DNA from: Ophiobolus disseminans
Taxonomy: Eukaryota; Ascomycota; Dothideomycetes; Pleosporales; Phaeosphaeriaceae
Length of the DNA stretch: 64,000 nt
Assembly (NCBI GenBank): GCA_010093685.1
Contig: MU006228.1
Span: forward strand, 32,057-96,056
Direction: 5' to 3'
Part shown: positions 35,312-47,054 of the stretch, one piece after another
How the letters are laid out: every line of letters begins with the position of its first letter
Position numbering within the stretch: position 1 is the first letter of the stretch
The notes under the pieces: model-generated
Seen by the model: only the letters and a program-made list of their open reading frames with translations
Told to the model about the DNA's origin: nothing
The model's database searches: none
Made by a program: the position numbers and the translations under genes

Positions 35312-37525
35312 ATGCCAGATCTAAACGTCGAACAAGAAAAACAACGTGAACTAGACGTCTGGTGCCGAAATACGATATTAGCGTTCGAGCATGAGCAGCT
35401 TTCTCAACAGCTTGAAGACACATCATCAGCAGAAGAACTAATTGAACACGGGCTGGACACCGTGTGCCCACGAGCAGTCGGAAACACTTCGGGCAGCGTT
35501 TGCGACACGTGTGCTAACATACAATGGGATTGTCTTGCGACCCCAGCGAAAGCCGCCTCGGTCGTCATGCCGGCCATTGAAAAGACATTTTCACAACTGA
35601 TTCTGTCTCCCTGCTCTATCGATCGGTTTCTTGGTCACCTCATCAACTCGCGGCTACTCCCGCACACTCGACATCTGTCTCGACCACCGTACAGACTCGT
35701 ATGGCAAAGTGATGCATCTGAGGAGAATCCGAATTATGGCATATTAAGCATCCAAGGAGAAAGAAGCTTCCTCGCTCAAGGTCTGCACGTGTTAGTGTCA
35801 GCACCTCCAGCCGCTCACGTCCCTAAGAAATCCGAGTCCATTGTTCTCGGAGACATGCCACTTGACTTGGTCAAAGGCTCCATCGCGAGATGCGAAAGTA
35901 AGCATAGATACAGCTGCTCACCAACTACCCCGGGTATATTACAGAACTTCAGAGTGCTGGATTGTAGAAGCATGAAGGTTGTACCGGCCCCACTGGGGTG
36001 TCGCTACGTCGCGCTGTCCTACGTGTGGGGTCAAAACACCGCCGTGCTTGACGCTGCAGCTTCTTTGAAGCATGACAAATTCCCCAAAACTATTTCCGAC
36101 AGTTGCTTCGTCGCACAGAGTCTGGGTTACAACTACCTTTGGGTAGATAGATTCGTAAGCACATGTCAACTTGAGCAATCGATCCCAACTCACTCATACT
36201 GCCAGTGCATCGACCAAGCGGATCACTGCGCGAAACACCAGCAAGTCGCACAGATGGCCAACATTTATTCTGCTGCTCAATTGACCATCATTGCGGCAGC
36301 AGGCGACAACCCAGATCATGGACTCCCGGGCGTAAGACGTCAGCCCGCTGACGATGTATACCAGACACACATGCGATCTGTTCAGCTCCAAAGATACCCT
36401 GCGCCATTCCAGCTCGAAAAGTTACAACGTTCTACATGGGCGTCACGAGCTTGGACTTATCAGGAATGCTACTTCTCCAGGCGACGACTGATCTTCACAG
36501 ACGACAAAGTAGCCTACATCTGTAACGGTAGCCCTCAAACCTTGTGGATCAAAGGGTGGTTTCAAAATGATGGATTTCATGGAGAGGGCGAGCATAGAAA
36601 GGCTAACGACTTGTTGAGCGTCATGAACATGCTTTGTGCATACACCGGTCGCCACCTTACTTATGAGATGGATGCGCTCGCCGCCATTGTTGGCGGCTTG
36701 TCTACTTTCCGCAGCCGATCCATCCAACACATCTGGGGTGTCCCTTGGTATGATTTTGGTCTCTCGCTGTCTGAGAATGAAAGGGGAGAGATTGCGCTCC
36801 TTTGGAGCCACCATCGACCGTGCACACGACGCACTGCGTTTCCTAGCTGGTCACCAGTAGCATGGTATGGAAGAATCAGCTGGACTCCTGGGGACGCTGC
36901 GAGTACATGGATCATCCGGCCTCGGACTCACTGGGACCGAACGAACGGATCGTCACTTCCCCTTGCGGCCGTTGGAAGCGCTCTGGAAGACATGCCCCGC
37001 TACCTCGAGATCACAGCCCGAATAGCACCGCTTACGCTCATGACAATCTACGGTCCTCTTGATCAAAATCATCTCCCTCGCAGGCAAGAGATATTGGTCG
37101 CAATCCCATTGGGTAAGGACCTGAATATCCTCGCACGGCCCCTTTGGGACGTCAGGCCATTTGAGCTTCATCCAACGAACCCAGTGCTAGGCCTTCTCTT
37201 CAATGCAGGTCTACCGAGTAGAGATGAATCTGTCGACACTTCCAGGACTCTTATCTTATTAATCCAACGTGGAGACACATGCTTTGAGCGAATTGGCATA
37301 CTCCAGTTCAACAGAAAGCTACTGCCCTTCCCCAGAGCTCTTCTACATAGAGACTCGAGTATAATCTTCTTCCACGCGAGCTCAGGGAAGATCTCGGGCA
37401 TTGGGAGCGAAGATTTAGGGTCCTGGGGCGCATTAACCATACATGCAGAAGACTCCCGGATGTTGGCTTGGAGAAATCGCGGCTGGCTTCCATACTTCGT
37501 GGAAGATACTATCGTGCTGGGGTGA
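35312..37525 (+). CDS. HET-domain protein B, paralogue of A
   Basis: 720 aa from exons 35312-36154 and 36206-37525. The 51-nt intron (GTAAGC...TGCCAG) is a multiple of three with no stop, so the unspliced frame is also open; splicing is favoured because it restores LWVDRFCIDQ exactly as in gene A, at the same position and phase 0. Motifs: CDTCANIQWD at the N-terminus; YVALSYVWGQ near 231; AAQLTIIAAAG; SRAWTYQECYF. The C-terminus ends in DTIVLG (ETIILG in A). It is intact, with a likely role in non-self recognition and cell death by family membership. It probably arose with gene A by duplication, with the SDR gene between them. Confidence 0.87.
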   Translation: MPDLNVEQEKQRELDVWCRNTILAFEHEQLSQQLEDTSSAEELIEHGLDTVCPRAVGNTSGSVCDTCANIQWDCLATPAKAASVVMPAIEKTFSQLILSPCSIDRFLGHLINSRLLPHTRHLSRPPYRLVWQSDASEENPNYGILSIQGERSFLAQGLHVLVSAPPAAHVPKKSESIVLGDMPLDLVKGSIARCESKHRYSCSPTTPGILQNFRVLDCRSMKVVPAPLGCRYVALSYVWGQNTAVLDAAASLKHDKFPKTISDSCFVAQSLGYNYLWVDRFVSTCQLEQSIPTHSYCQCIDQADHCAKHQQVAQMANIYSAAQLTIIAAAGDNPDHGLPGVRRQPADDVYQTHMRSVQLQRYPAPFQLEKLQRSTWASRAWTYQECYFSRRRLIFTDDKVAYICNGSPQTLWIKGWFQNDGFHGEGEHRKANDLLSVMNMLCAYTGRHLTYEMDALAAIVGGLSTFRSRSIQHIWGVPWYDFGLSLSENERGEIALLWSHHRPCTRRTAFPSWSPVAWYGRISWTPGDAASTWIIRPRTHWDRTNGSSLPLAAVGSALEDMPRYLEITARIAPLTLMTIYGPLDQNHLPRRQEILVAIPLGKDLNILARPLWDVRPFELHPTNPVLGLLFNAGLPSRDESVDTSRTLILLIQRGDTCFERIGILQFNRKLLPFPRALLHRDSSIIFFHASSGKISGIGSEDLGSWGALTIHAEDSRMLAWRNRGWLPYFVEDTIVLG

Positions 37526-37764
37526 CAACACCCATCACAAATAGTTTCTGAACTTACAACGTCATGACCTACAATTAGTAACAGTATATGCCGTCAAAGG
37601 AAGAAACCAGAAGCACGTTCAAAATACCGAAATATCTCATTCAACATTCCCACTCTACCACTCTTTTCGTAGCCACCCACCCTTCATTCCAGCACACACC
37701 TTCGCCAGTTTCTAGGTGAAATCCACGCCTCTCTAAAGCCACAATTAAGCACCTCAAGTACCCG

Positions 37765-38031
37765 TCACCAGTAGTCGGATGCAATGCAAAGGCGGAAGTT
37801 CTGCAATTCTGTCGCACTGCTCGAACGGTCTGCTATCTTGCAACGTTCGTGTAGGTAATGTAGGGTCGGGACTTGCTGCATTCCAGTGATCTGCTGAATC
37901 TCAGCGCAGGTTACGATTGGCGATGCGAGTCGGACAAGAAGCGCGTAACGAGTTGTAGATGCTAGTCGAGCTGATGTCGCGCGTGCTAATAAGTTCAACT
38001 CTTGATCAGAAAGCTCTTCGTAAGCGCACAT
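37765..38031 (-). CDS. Small hypothetical protein
   Basis: 88 codons from an ATG at 38031, with a protein-like start (MCAYEELSDQELNLLARATSARL) and no low-complexity bias. Two Cys in the middle and a hydrophilic C-terminus; no signal peptide. No family recognised. It may be a real small gene or the 5' exon of one. The only support is composition. Confidence 0.35.
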   Translation of the reverse strand: MCAYEELSDQELNLLARATSARLASTTRYALLVRLASPIVTCAEIQQITGMQQVPTLHYLHERCKIADRSSSATELQNFRLCIASDYW

Positions 38032-38890
38032 GTTGTACTTCGACTCCGGTGCACTTTGTGTATGATCTGATAGTAGCTAGTTGTTTCATTAAGGCTTAGT
38101 AGCTTATGCTGTTAACTAGAAGATGTATTTTGAAGTGACTGGTGATCTGCGACGGATGTATTATGAGCTGGACAGATGTTGGGAGGTTGCTGTTGAGGTT
38201 TAGATGTGAAGCGTGTAGGATGCACATACCCAAAACGTCTCTGGGTAGCGGTGCCCGGCTCAATACCTGTGTACTGGTGCCCAAACGTCTCGACCGCTGC
38301 CAGATCCACACGAAAAGTTGGAGACACGTCCCAGCCTCAAAACGTCACGCTTGACTTTCAAAGTGCGGATTAAGACACCATCGCGCCGCAACTCAAGATC
38401 GCAAGCATTAAGACCGCTTTCAGTCGGGATAGATGGAACTTTGCCGCGACTCTATCCAGATCAGCACATTCTACCAAAGCATAATCCAGCGACAGTTCAT
38501 TAGCGACGAATTTCCTACAGCACATCGCCCTGCGCATCTCCCACGGCAGGACTACGCGAACCAGATCATCGATGGTGATAGAACTATTGTTGAAGATCCT
38601 AAGAAGGACAGTTTGAAGCCCTTTTGTACCTTTTACACTATGTCAACGTATAAAGATTGCATTGCTCATAGAGTCTTTGGATGATGAGGAGCTGATATTT
38701 ACCATACAGTAGGGAAGCGGCGATTCAAGCTACAAACAATACAGCAATGCAAGAGAGAAGGGATGTAAATGATTAACTTTGCATTAATAATGCTACAGCA
38801 AAAGGCTATCTTAACCGTGCGAGGATAGCCAGGACTAGGTAAAGCGCTGATATGCGAGTTTACATGCGCCATACAAGCCCAGTCACACCA
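38032..38890. other. Intergenic, 0.9 kb
   Basis: No convincing gene. Several short overlapping open frames on both strands with no shared signal. AT-rich toward 38700-38880. Confidence 0.4.
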
Positions 38891-39994
38891 TCAAGCCCTC
38901 CTCTCCTTCTCCCCCCTAATCAAATCCTTCTGTAACGCCCTCGCCACACTTCCAACCACCTCACCCCCATCCCCCTCCCCATCTTCCAACCCACCAACGT
39001 CCCTCCCCCACTCCACCCATTCCTCCGCCCTCACCCCTTTGGCGCGGAACAAACCCGCCGCGACCTGCACCACCCCCTTTTCCTCGTCTCGCACCACGGC
39101 GACGCAAGCGCCACACGTGCTGCAAAAGGAGCGCGTTACGCCTGGGGAGCTGGTGTATGTTTGGAGTGTGCCGAAACCAGGCCCTAGAGATGGGGGCTTG
39201 GAGTTTGAGTTAAAGAGAAGGTTGGCGGGTAGGGAGAGCGATGAAGTCGGGACGTACACCCACGAAGCGACGGGTGTCGAAGTGGCGAAGCGACATGAGC
39301 GACATGCGCAGTGTTTGCCCTGGAATTTCGATTGAGGGGAAGGGCGGGAGATGGGGAAGTGTATGCTGGTGCAGTGGCATTTAACTTCTAATTGCATTTG
39401 CAACTCCCCCGTCCCTACACTATCCACTTTTGTGTCTTGATGCGCCGACCCAGTCCAATCTCCTTTCTCACTGAACGCAGGATCGTCAATCGGGCGTGAA
39501 TTCCACAATCGCACATTTGAGTTTCCGATGCGGGTTAGGAAAAAGGCTAAGCCGCCGTCCTGCGTGCTTGATACGAAGATGTGTTTCGTGAACTGCCACA
39601 CCCCATCTACTTTCCCATTCCCTTTTCCTCCACCTTCTTGATCAACAACCCCAAGAGCGATATACCACTCCACCTCCTCTTCCCCAGCCCCATCTTTCCC
39701 TCCCCATCCACGCACATCCAAGCGATCAAGCACATGGCTTCCACACCTCCCACAAAAATAAATCGTCCACCGCTCCGTACACTTATACGCCTTAAACGTA
39801 CTCAGATCGACGTCTGGGCGCTGTATGCGCTCGTGCGTGGTAAACAGGGTGCCGTGCGTGTAGCGGCAGACAGAGCAGTGGCAGAGGTGTGCTTGTTGGG
39901 GAAGGGGGGTAGGCGGGAGTGTGAATGTGATGTGAGAGAGGAGGCAGAGACAGTGAGCTGTTAATGTGCGGGGTGAGGAGGGAGGGGAGGACAT
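38891..39994 (-). CDS. Protein with two GFA (CENP-V-like) zinc domains
   Basis: 367 aa, single exon. The start at ATG 39994 (MSSPPSSPRTLTAHC) was chosen; the frame is open further upstream without an ATG. The GFA domain was named from glutathione-dependent formaldehyde-activating enzyme and binds zinc through Cys. First copy (about 15-110): HCLC, CHCSVC, FCGRCGSHV. Second copy (about 210-310): KCHC, HCACRSC, FCSTCGACV. Both copies keep the CxC, CxxC and CxxC ligand sets, so both may bind metal. A Gly-rich acidic linker (GWGGKDGAGEEE) lies at the end of the first copy. Catalytic activity is not assured in fungal members. Confidence 0.85.
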   Translation of the reverse strand: MSSPPSSPRTLTAHCLCLLSHITFTLPPTPLPQQAHLCHCSVCRYTHGTLFTTHERIQRPDVDLSTFKAYKCTERWTIYFCGRCGSHVLDRLDVRGWGGKDGAGEEEVEWYIALGVVDQEGGGKGNGKVDGVWQFTKHIFVSSTQDGGLAFFLTRIGNSNVRLWNSRPIDDPAFSEKGDWTGSAHQDTKVDSVGTGELQMQLEVKCHCTSIHFPISRPSPQSKFQGKHCACRSCRFATSTPVASWVYVPTSSLSLPANLLFNSNSKPPSLGPGFGTLQTYTSSPGVTRSFCSTCGACVAVVRDEEKGVVQVAAGLFRAKGVRAEEWVEWGRDVGGLEDGEGDGGEVVGSVARALQKDLIRGEKERRA

Positions 39995-40416
39995 TGTGGT
40001 TGGGGAAGATGTACAGATGGAAGGAAGGAGGATATGTCGGTCGTGGTAGGAGACGTTGAAATGCCAAGCCAACCAAGCGATGCTTGGAAATCCAGATACC
40101 CAAAAGCGGGGACATCAACACAACGTCACTATGTCCTCACATAAAGCCAAAACCGCAATCATGGAGCTCATATCATGCAACACGGAAGAATATCGGCATT
40201 GAGATAAGACATAGCCATAGCGATAGCAACAGTACGCTCAAAGTGTGGGTATAATGCCAACCATGAATCGGCAAAACCAGACGCCATGGAAAACACATAT
40301 CTCGGAAGAAAATACAGTTACAAGAATACATGCCCTGGTCCATCCGACCCAGCCAAACACAACAACCTCCACACAGCATCAAGCCACGTCCTCATCCACG
40401 CAGGAAGCAAGCCCCA
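39995..40416. other. Short intergenic gap
   Basis: About 420 bases between two minus-strand genes, holding the upstream region of the GFA gene and the 3' end of the coiled-coil gene. No feature seen. Confidence 0.4.
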
Positions 40417-43400
40417 CTAGTCCTGCTCCCCCAGTCTCTGCGCCGCGCGCGAACTCTCGGCAATGGCGTCGTTGTTGAGCTCGCTGAGCTGGTTGAGAGT
40501 CTCTTGCATGGCGGCCAACTGCTACACTGTATCAGTCGCGATCTTTTAGATTGGGGGAAGAACGAGAAAAGCAAAAATTTGTCGACGTACGGGGTTCAAC
40601 TCACAGTAGCGACGACGTCCTTCTGCTGGCCGTTCAGCTTTGGTTGCTGTTCTGCGCCAGACGTTGCATCTTCATCGGTGGTTTCTTCACTTTCTTCGGC
40701 GAGGGTGTTGATGGAGCGCTTCTCGCCGAGAGTGGCGGCGGCGCGGGCGACGCGATCGCCGGCTGCGATGATGGCTTCGAGACGGTCAATCTTGTCGGAT
40801 AGAGCGGCGTTTTCTTTCTCCAGCGGCTCGACGCGTGCGAGGTGCTTTCTAACCACCTCGCCCTTCATCGTCTCGATGCGGTCCATGGCTTCTTCTGCCG
40901 CTGAAACGGCTTCGTCGCGCTCGGTCTCGGCATCTGCGAGGGACTTTTGAAGACGCTCAACGTCCTGGGAGTGATTGCCGACATCGGCGACGGCCTTGTC
41001 GTGACGGGATCGAAGATCTTCGTAAAGTGTTTGCTGCTCGGTGTCGCCTTGCTTGATGGAAGCGATCTCGGCGGCGTGGCTAGCTTCTGCTGCTTCGAGA
41101 CGTGCCACGAGGGCGTCGTACTTCTTCTGCAGTTGTTGAACAGCGTCGGACTGGCTGGACTCCATACCAAGCATCAACTCGGAGATGGCTTCCTCGTGGG
41201 CCTGGTCCATGGAGGCCTTTTGCTCGAGAAGGTCGGTGTGCTGCTTTTGCAGGGTCTCGAGCTGCTGCCGTAAGGTATGGATATCGTTCGAGTGGCCAGC
41301 TTTGAACTCCTCCTTGAGAAGCTCGAGAGCGTCGCCATGCTCTTGGTCGAGGTGCGCAAGTTTGACTTGCAGCGCATCATGTTTGGCTTGTAGCGTAGCC
41401 AATGCATGCTCTTGTTGCTCCTTCAGGTCCTCTTTCAGGAGTGTTACAGCGGCTTCGTGGTCGTTTTCGTCGGCGGCCCTTTCGGCAAGCAGCGCTTCGT
41501 ACTTGCTAGTAAGTTCAGCGAGGCTGGATGAGTCAGACGCTTCTTTAGCATCAACCTCGTTCTTCAATGCGTCAATCTCAGTGTATAGCTCTTTCTTAAG
41601 GGCCACGAGCTCGTTGAGCGCAGATTGCTTGTCTGAGATCGCTGCGGCCTTCTCTTGTTCGAGCTTCGACGCATCCTCCTGTAAGACATCCAGCAAGGAA
41701 GCATACTTCTTCTCGATCTCGGCTCGCTGGTCTTCAAGTGCTTTGTCGTGAGCTTCCTGCGCAGCCTTCTGCGTGACTGGCACATCGCTGTATGACTTCT
41801 CGAGTTCCGCGAGTTTCTCAGAAAGAGATTGGTGCTCCTCCTCCAAGTCTTGCAGCTTGAGAGTGAGTTTAGCTTCTGAGTCCGTCTTCTCTTTCTTCAG
41901 CTTATCGTAGTCTGACTGCAGTTCGCCAAGGAGCTTTTTGGCAGAGCTCTCGCTGTCTTGCTTGAGCGCGTCCATGGCACGACTGTGTGCATCTTCTGCA
42001 GCCGTCTTCTCTTCAAGCAAAGAATCATGTCGTCCCTGGAGATCTGTGATGATCGACTTAGACATGCCGTGGGCGTCCTCGATCGCGCTCTTTTCTTCCA
42101 GCATCTTGTCGTATTTGGATTGCAATTCACCAAGGAGCTGGTTGGATTTGCTCTCGGAGTCTTGCTTCAAGGTGTCGACAGCACGAGCATGCGCGTCTTC
42201 GGCCGCCGTCTTCTCTTCGAGCAGGGAGTCGTGACGGGCTTGCAGGTCTGTGATGATAGACTTTGATTTGGCATGTGCCTCCTCTGCCTCGCCCTTGTCT
42301 TTCGTTAGAGCGTCCAGTTGCGCCTGCAGCTCTTCCGCGGCAGTGGCTTCCTTTGTCAAATCCTCGACTCGCGTTTCCAGGTCTTTGACACGATCTTGAG
42401 AGAGCTTGAGTGCATCGTCCAGGGCTTTTTCGGCCTGTTTGTGGCTAGCAAGTGCATCGGCCAGCTCTTGGGATGCAGAGCCTGAACTCTCCTGCAGTTT
42501 CGACAAGTCGTCTTTCAGCGACGTAAGTTCTTCAGCGCGCTCTTCTGATGCTCTCTCGTACTGTTCTAGCGCAATGTTCTTCTCCGCCACGAGTGCATCA
42601 TACTCGGTCTGAAGCTTGCTCAACTGGTTCTTCGCATCCCCTTCAAGATCAGCACGCAGAGTCTTGATCTCGGTGTCGTGGTCCTCGCCAAGGGTCCGCA
42701 GGTACTGCTGGTGCTTCTCCTGTATCCCATCGAGCTCGGTCTTGTAAGAGTCGGCTTTGCTTGTCGCATCATCAAGTTCGGCACGTAGCTTTGCGAGTTC
42801 CGAGGCATGCTGTGAGTTATCTTGTTGCGATGCCTGCTGAAGCGTGGAGATGGTCTTACGCAGACCTTCGGCCTCGTCCTTGAGCTGTTCAAGCTCAGTG
42901 GCATCCGCGCTGAGCTGCTCGTTGATAGCATCTAGCTGTTGGATGAGCTCGTCATTCGCATCGGCCTTGACCTTGAGTGTCGCCTCGTGTGACTGCTCCA
43001 GGCCCTCGATCTGTTTCTGCAGTTCCTGTGCGATGTTGGCGCCGTCAGTCTCACCCTGTTGAAGTTTGACAATCTTCTCTTGTAGACCGTCGATCGACTT
43101 GAGATGACTTGAGACCTCCTCTTCTTTGACGCGCAGGTTGTCTTCCGCCCTCTTTTGCAGCTCCTCGACGTTCCTCTGGAGTTCCTCAACGTGAGCAGCG
43201 CGTTCACTTTCAAGATCAGCGGTTGCTTGGTCAGCGCGCTGCTTGAGGTTCGACAAGTCATCCTCCAGCTCCTCTCGGGCCTTGAGATGCGATGCGATGG
43301 TTTCGTCCTTTGACAATAATTCGTCGGTGTGTTGCTGCTGCAGCGATTCGACCTTGGACTGTAGCTCTTCTACAACGGCCGATGACTCCAATGTCTTACT

Positions 43401-45058
43401 TTCGAGTGACTGTTGCGCGTCCTGCAGTGCTTCGCTGTGCTGTCGCCCGGATGACTCTACCTGCTCCCGCAGTTCCTCGACGGTCTTGGTGAGCTCGCTA
43501 ACCTTCTCGTCCCGCGCATGTAGCTCGTCTGACTGCGACTGTTGGACCTCAGTCAACTTTGTCTGGAGGCTTTCGAGGGTAGACTGAGCACTCTGCAGCT
43601 CCTTGGAGAGTGCATCTCGCTCGTCTTTGAGCGTCGCAACTTCTTTGGTGAGGTCAGCAATCTGAGCTGCCTGCTCGACAAGCTTCTTCTTCTCGGCATC
43701 CCACTCGCGACCCTGGCGCTCAAGCTCGTCGTTGAGGTCGTCCAGGACCTGTTGGAGTTCTGCCGCCTTTGTCGCTTCTGCCTGCCTCTCTTCCTCCAGC
43801 TTCTGACTTTGCTCCTCCAGCTGCTCGGTCTCGCGGGCGAACTTTTGTTCCATCTCGTTGACGAGTGTAGTCTGCGCCGTTTGGTCGCTCCCTGCGGATG
43901 TCGACTTCTCGGCAATGGCAGCCTGGGCGTCCACCAGCTGCTTCTTAAGCTTTGCCTTCTCCGAGTGCAGGTTCTCCACCTCTCGGCTCAAGTCGTCGCA
44001 CTGCTCCTGCAACTTTTCGCGCAGGGTTGTCTCCTTGAAGAATTCCTGCATGACCTGAGCGCTCCGTCGCTTCGTCTCAAAGTCCATCTCGGCGGCTCCA
44101 TTGGGCGCAGTGTCTGGACGTGGTGTCTCTTCACCTAGCTTGGCCAGGGCAGCTTTGACGGGTGCGAGGGCGAGCTTGCGGTTCTCAGCTTCGGCGTCGG
44201 ACGCGGCCTTGTCTTTGAGCGGGCCATTGCGAGAGGGGACATGGATTGGACTGGATCTGGAGGTTGTTAGTACATTGCCAGTCGCGGTCCTTAGGTATAA
44301 TCTTACAACTCGTCAGCGCTGTCTCGTGACGCCGGTGGTGCTGTGGACACGGAGGGCTGCTTTGCATGCCCAATTGGCGCCTTGGGTGTGCCAGGGGCAG
44401 CTCTCGTGGTTGTCGCAGGCCGTGTGCCGGTTGTTCTCGTGGATGATGCTAGGGACGCACGTGGTGTTGGGCGGGTTGTCGAGGCTTCTGCCAGAGGCCG
44501 CGTCGTCAGGGGTCGTTTCGCACCGGCCGTGGTCGAAGGCGCAAGTGACTGCCTCGACGCCGTCTTCCCTGGGGACGCCCGTGTCACTGCACCGGGCAAT
44601 GCTGGCGTCCTGCGCACAGTCGGCTTCCTGTTCTCGTCCCCAGAGGTCAATGAGGACAGATCTGGCTCCGCATCTGATGCTGTGGCTCGAGACGATGCGC
44701 CCGGCCTTCTGACCGCCGATCCGGGTGCTGGACGCGTCGGCGGCTTGCTCAGGCTCGATCCGAGGGCGCTGACGCGTGAAGTCGAGCTTGGTGCTGGTTT
44801 TGACGCGCTTGCAGTCGAAGCTCGCGCGCTGGGTGCTGCACCTGGCCGCCGGGCACTTGCAGTCACACCTCCAGCTGCTGCCGTCGGTCGGCGTGGAGGA
44901 ACGGCGTCTTTGCTTGCCGAGCCGGCATTGGAGGCCATCTTGCGCCGGACAGAAGATGTGGGCGTCGAGGGATTGGGCAGCTTTTTTCTCTGCGGACTGG
45001 CTGTTTGGGGGATGCTTGTGCTGGAGGGAACTTCCGCGTCACCGCTAGTGGGGTCCAT
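40417..45058 (-). CDS. Long coiled-coil protein with basic Ser/Pro/Ala-rich head
   Basis: Exons 44307-45058, 40605-44256 and 40417-40521 sum to 1503 codons (1502 aa). Introns are 50 nt (with a textbook TACTAAC branch site) and 83 nt. Residues 1-330 are disordered, basic and rich in Ser/Pro/Ala/Thr/Arg, like microtubule- or filament-binding regions. From about 330 to 1470 it is almost continuous heptad-like coiled coil full of Glu, Lys, Leu and Gln, with near-repeats (EEKTAAEDAHARAVDTLKQ and a second copy about 65 residues later). A short helical tail (MQETLNQLSELNNDAIAE) is supplied by the last exon. No motor or membrane part. Probably a cytoskeletal or spindle/organelle tether; function inferred only from shape. 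Confidence 0.8.
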
Positions 45059-46031
45059 GATTGATGGTCAATGCCTGGCTCAGGGGCTCGCAGATCGATG
45101 ATATGCGCATGTGACGAGTTGTTTATTGTATTGAAGAAAAGGAAAGGAAAAGCCGCCCTAGAAATGTATTCCTCGCCCATGCAGTCGCGACTGCTTCATG
45201 CCCTGAATGTTGCGGGGAAGCTTCCCGTCCAGGGTCCACGCCCTGAGGTCTGACAGCAAACGACAACGCATCCCTCACCCACTCACCATCCACCATTGAG
45301 AGGCACACACGTCGGTTCTGTCTTGCACGCGTCGCCTGCGATCAACATCGTCTTCTGCCATCCTGTCGACCATGCATACCCCCACGTGCTGCCGTCAATG
45401 TCACAACACCCGTCCCAAACATTTGCCTATTCCTGACGCCCCTGTAGCTGTCACTTCTCCATCAGGTCGACCTGCTTACCCAACACACCTGTCACATTGA
45501 AAGCCAACTCCATGAATCAATGCGTCGACCGGCGCACAGGCGGCCTGCTTCTGGGCCTCCGCTTGCCCAAAACGGTGCTGCATTCGACAGTCTGAAACAA
45601 CTTGCCTGATCTGGTAGGAAAAGTACATGTGTCCGTTTTCTGGCGAGAGTTGCAAGATTCGAAGAAGTCATTACGTGAGGATTGAACGCACCTGCTGCTG
45701 TTAGGTCTGTTCTAGCTCTCTCTGGCCTCACAGTGTGAGCATGCCCGCTGTCTTGTTGAGATCACTGTAGTATTGTATGTTTCGTCTCAGAGAGAGTCAG
45801 TTCTTGTTTTTTGCGTTTGCTCACCGAGATGAACCGAAATGAATATGTCATCTGTGGCCCTTAATCTCAAGTGCACCGGAGTCTCTTTCGCGTTTGCTCG
45901 GTCGAGGTGAAAGTGAAAATTAACAGCGCGTTCTTGGCGTTGCTCCTTCCCATCGCGCCTGCGAACCTTCCATCTAACACTCTCACCTCACAACGCACCA
46001 CAACAACTGTCTCGACCTAGCCACCCGCTCG
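45059..46031. other. Intergenic, 1 kb, with a short imperfect direct repeat
   Basis: It contains the coiled-coil gene's upstream region. A roughly 30-base segment starting GCGTTTGCTC and followed by CGAG-TGAA occurs at about 45813 and again at about 45890. No coding frame. Confidence 0.4.
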
Positions 46032-47054
46032 ATGGACTGGCTCGCTACAGAAAGTGGCTTACAAGCTGCGGTTGGGGTGGAGAAAGCGCGCAAACAGCTC
46101 CTGTCGTAAGTGCCTAATTCCGATTCATGACCTCGGATTTTGTTGACATTCGTGCAACAGCACGATCAAGGAGTGAAAGGTCCTCGAGCAGAAGTTGACC
46201 GTCGCTAAATAGGAGTACGACGACTTTTCCCGGGTGTTCGCCACTATCGAACCTCGTCAAGCCGGGCTTCTCATGCAGCAGACTGCGCTAAAGAGTCTGG
46301 TGACGGCCGAAAGCAAGAGCGATCAGCATATCTACCGCGAGTGTGACGCCCGCAAAGAGTTCCAGGACCGTTGGTTTAAGGCGACCTGCGATCAGCTTCT
46401 TCACACCCTACCCCGCGAGCTCCGCGACATGATCTACGTCGAAATAATGGAAGGTTCCTTCATCAATGACAAAGACTTGCCATGTGGTCCAGGAGGCATT
46501 GGCTGGGCCCTACACGACGCCTGGTAAATCGGCCCTGCTCACTTCCACCAGGAGAAAGTCATGGGCCGTGACGTCTTTCGCGAGCTCATCCAAACATTGC
46601 ATCGAGGCGTATATGCTGATGACCCTCTCATCTCTGCTTCAGAACCAACTCTGCGCTCTGGGATGAGCAGAATTGGCGTTCGCTGCCATGCTCGAGAGTA
46701 ATGTGCCACCAAGTTGAGTTCTACTCTCGTGATCACGTCGTCGTGTCAGCCTTCTTCGACAACATGCGGCACCTTACTCCCATCTTCCGCCAAATCATCG
46801 ATGCAGGCGTACAGCTGCATGTTCACATGATGAGGAACTACCACTGGATGGCCGCGATCAAACTGTTCGAACATGACTTGGGCATGTCGCTGAACGTTGA
46901 GGATATGCTGGAGCGCGTGACGAATAGGAATCTGGTGAGATCCAGCATGGCACTATTGCACTTTCTGACTATAGTGCTCATAATATATAGGCATTATTGG
47001 CAGCTGGAATACTCTGCTCATGTCACTTTGATGAAGAAGAGGATAAGGTTATAG
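46032..47054 (+). pseudogene. Decayed gene with F-box-like LPRELRDMIY motif
   Basis: A protein-like start (MDWLATESGLQAAVGVEKAR) at 46032 leads, through a probable small intron (GTAAGT near 46108, ...CAACAG at about 46161), into a frame that reads on to DKDLPCGPGGIGWALHDAW. That frame is broken by TGA and TAG near 46174-46213 and by TAA near 46525. It then continues coherently (IGPAHFHQEKVMGRDVFRELIQTLHRG) until about 46690, where sense shifts to another frame (46701-47054). LPRELRDMIYVEIM is the usual beginning of many ascomycete F-box-like proteins, although here it lies about 100 codons in. At least three stops and one frameshift mark it as dead. Confidence 0.55.
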
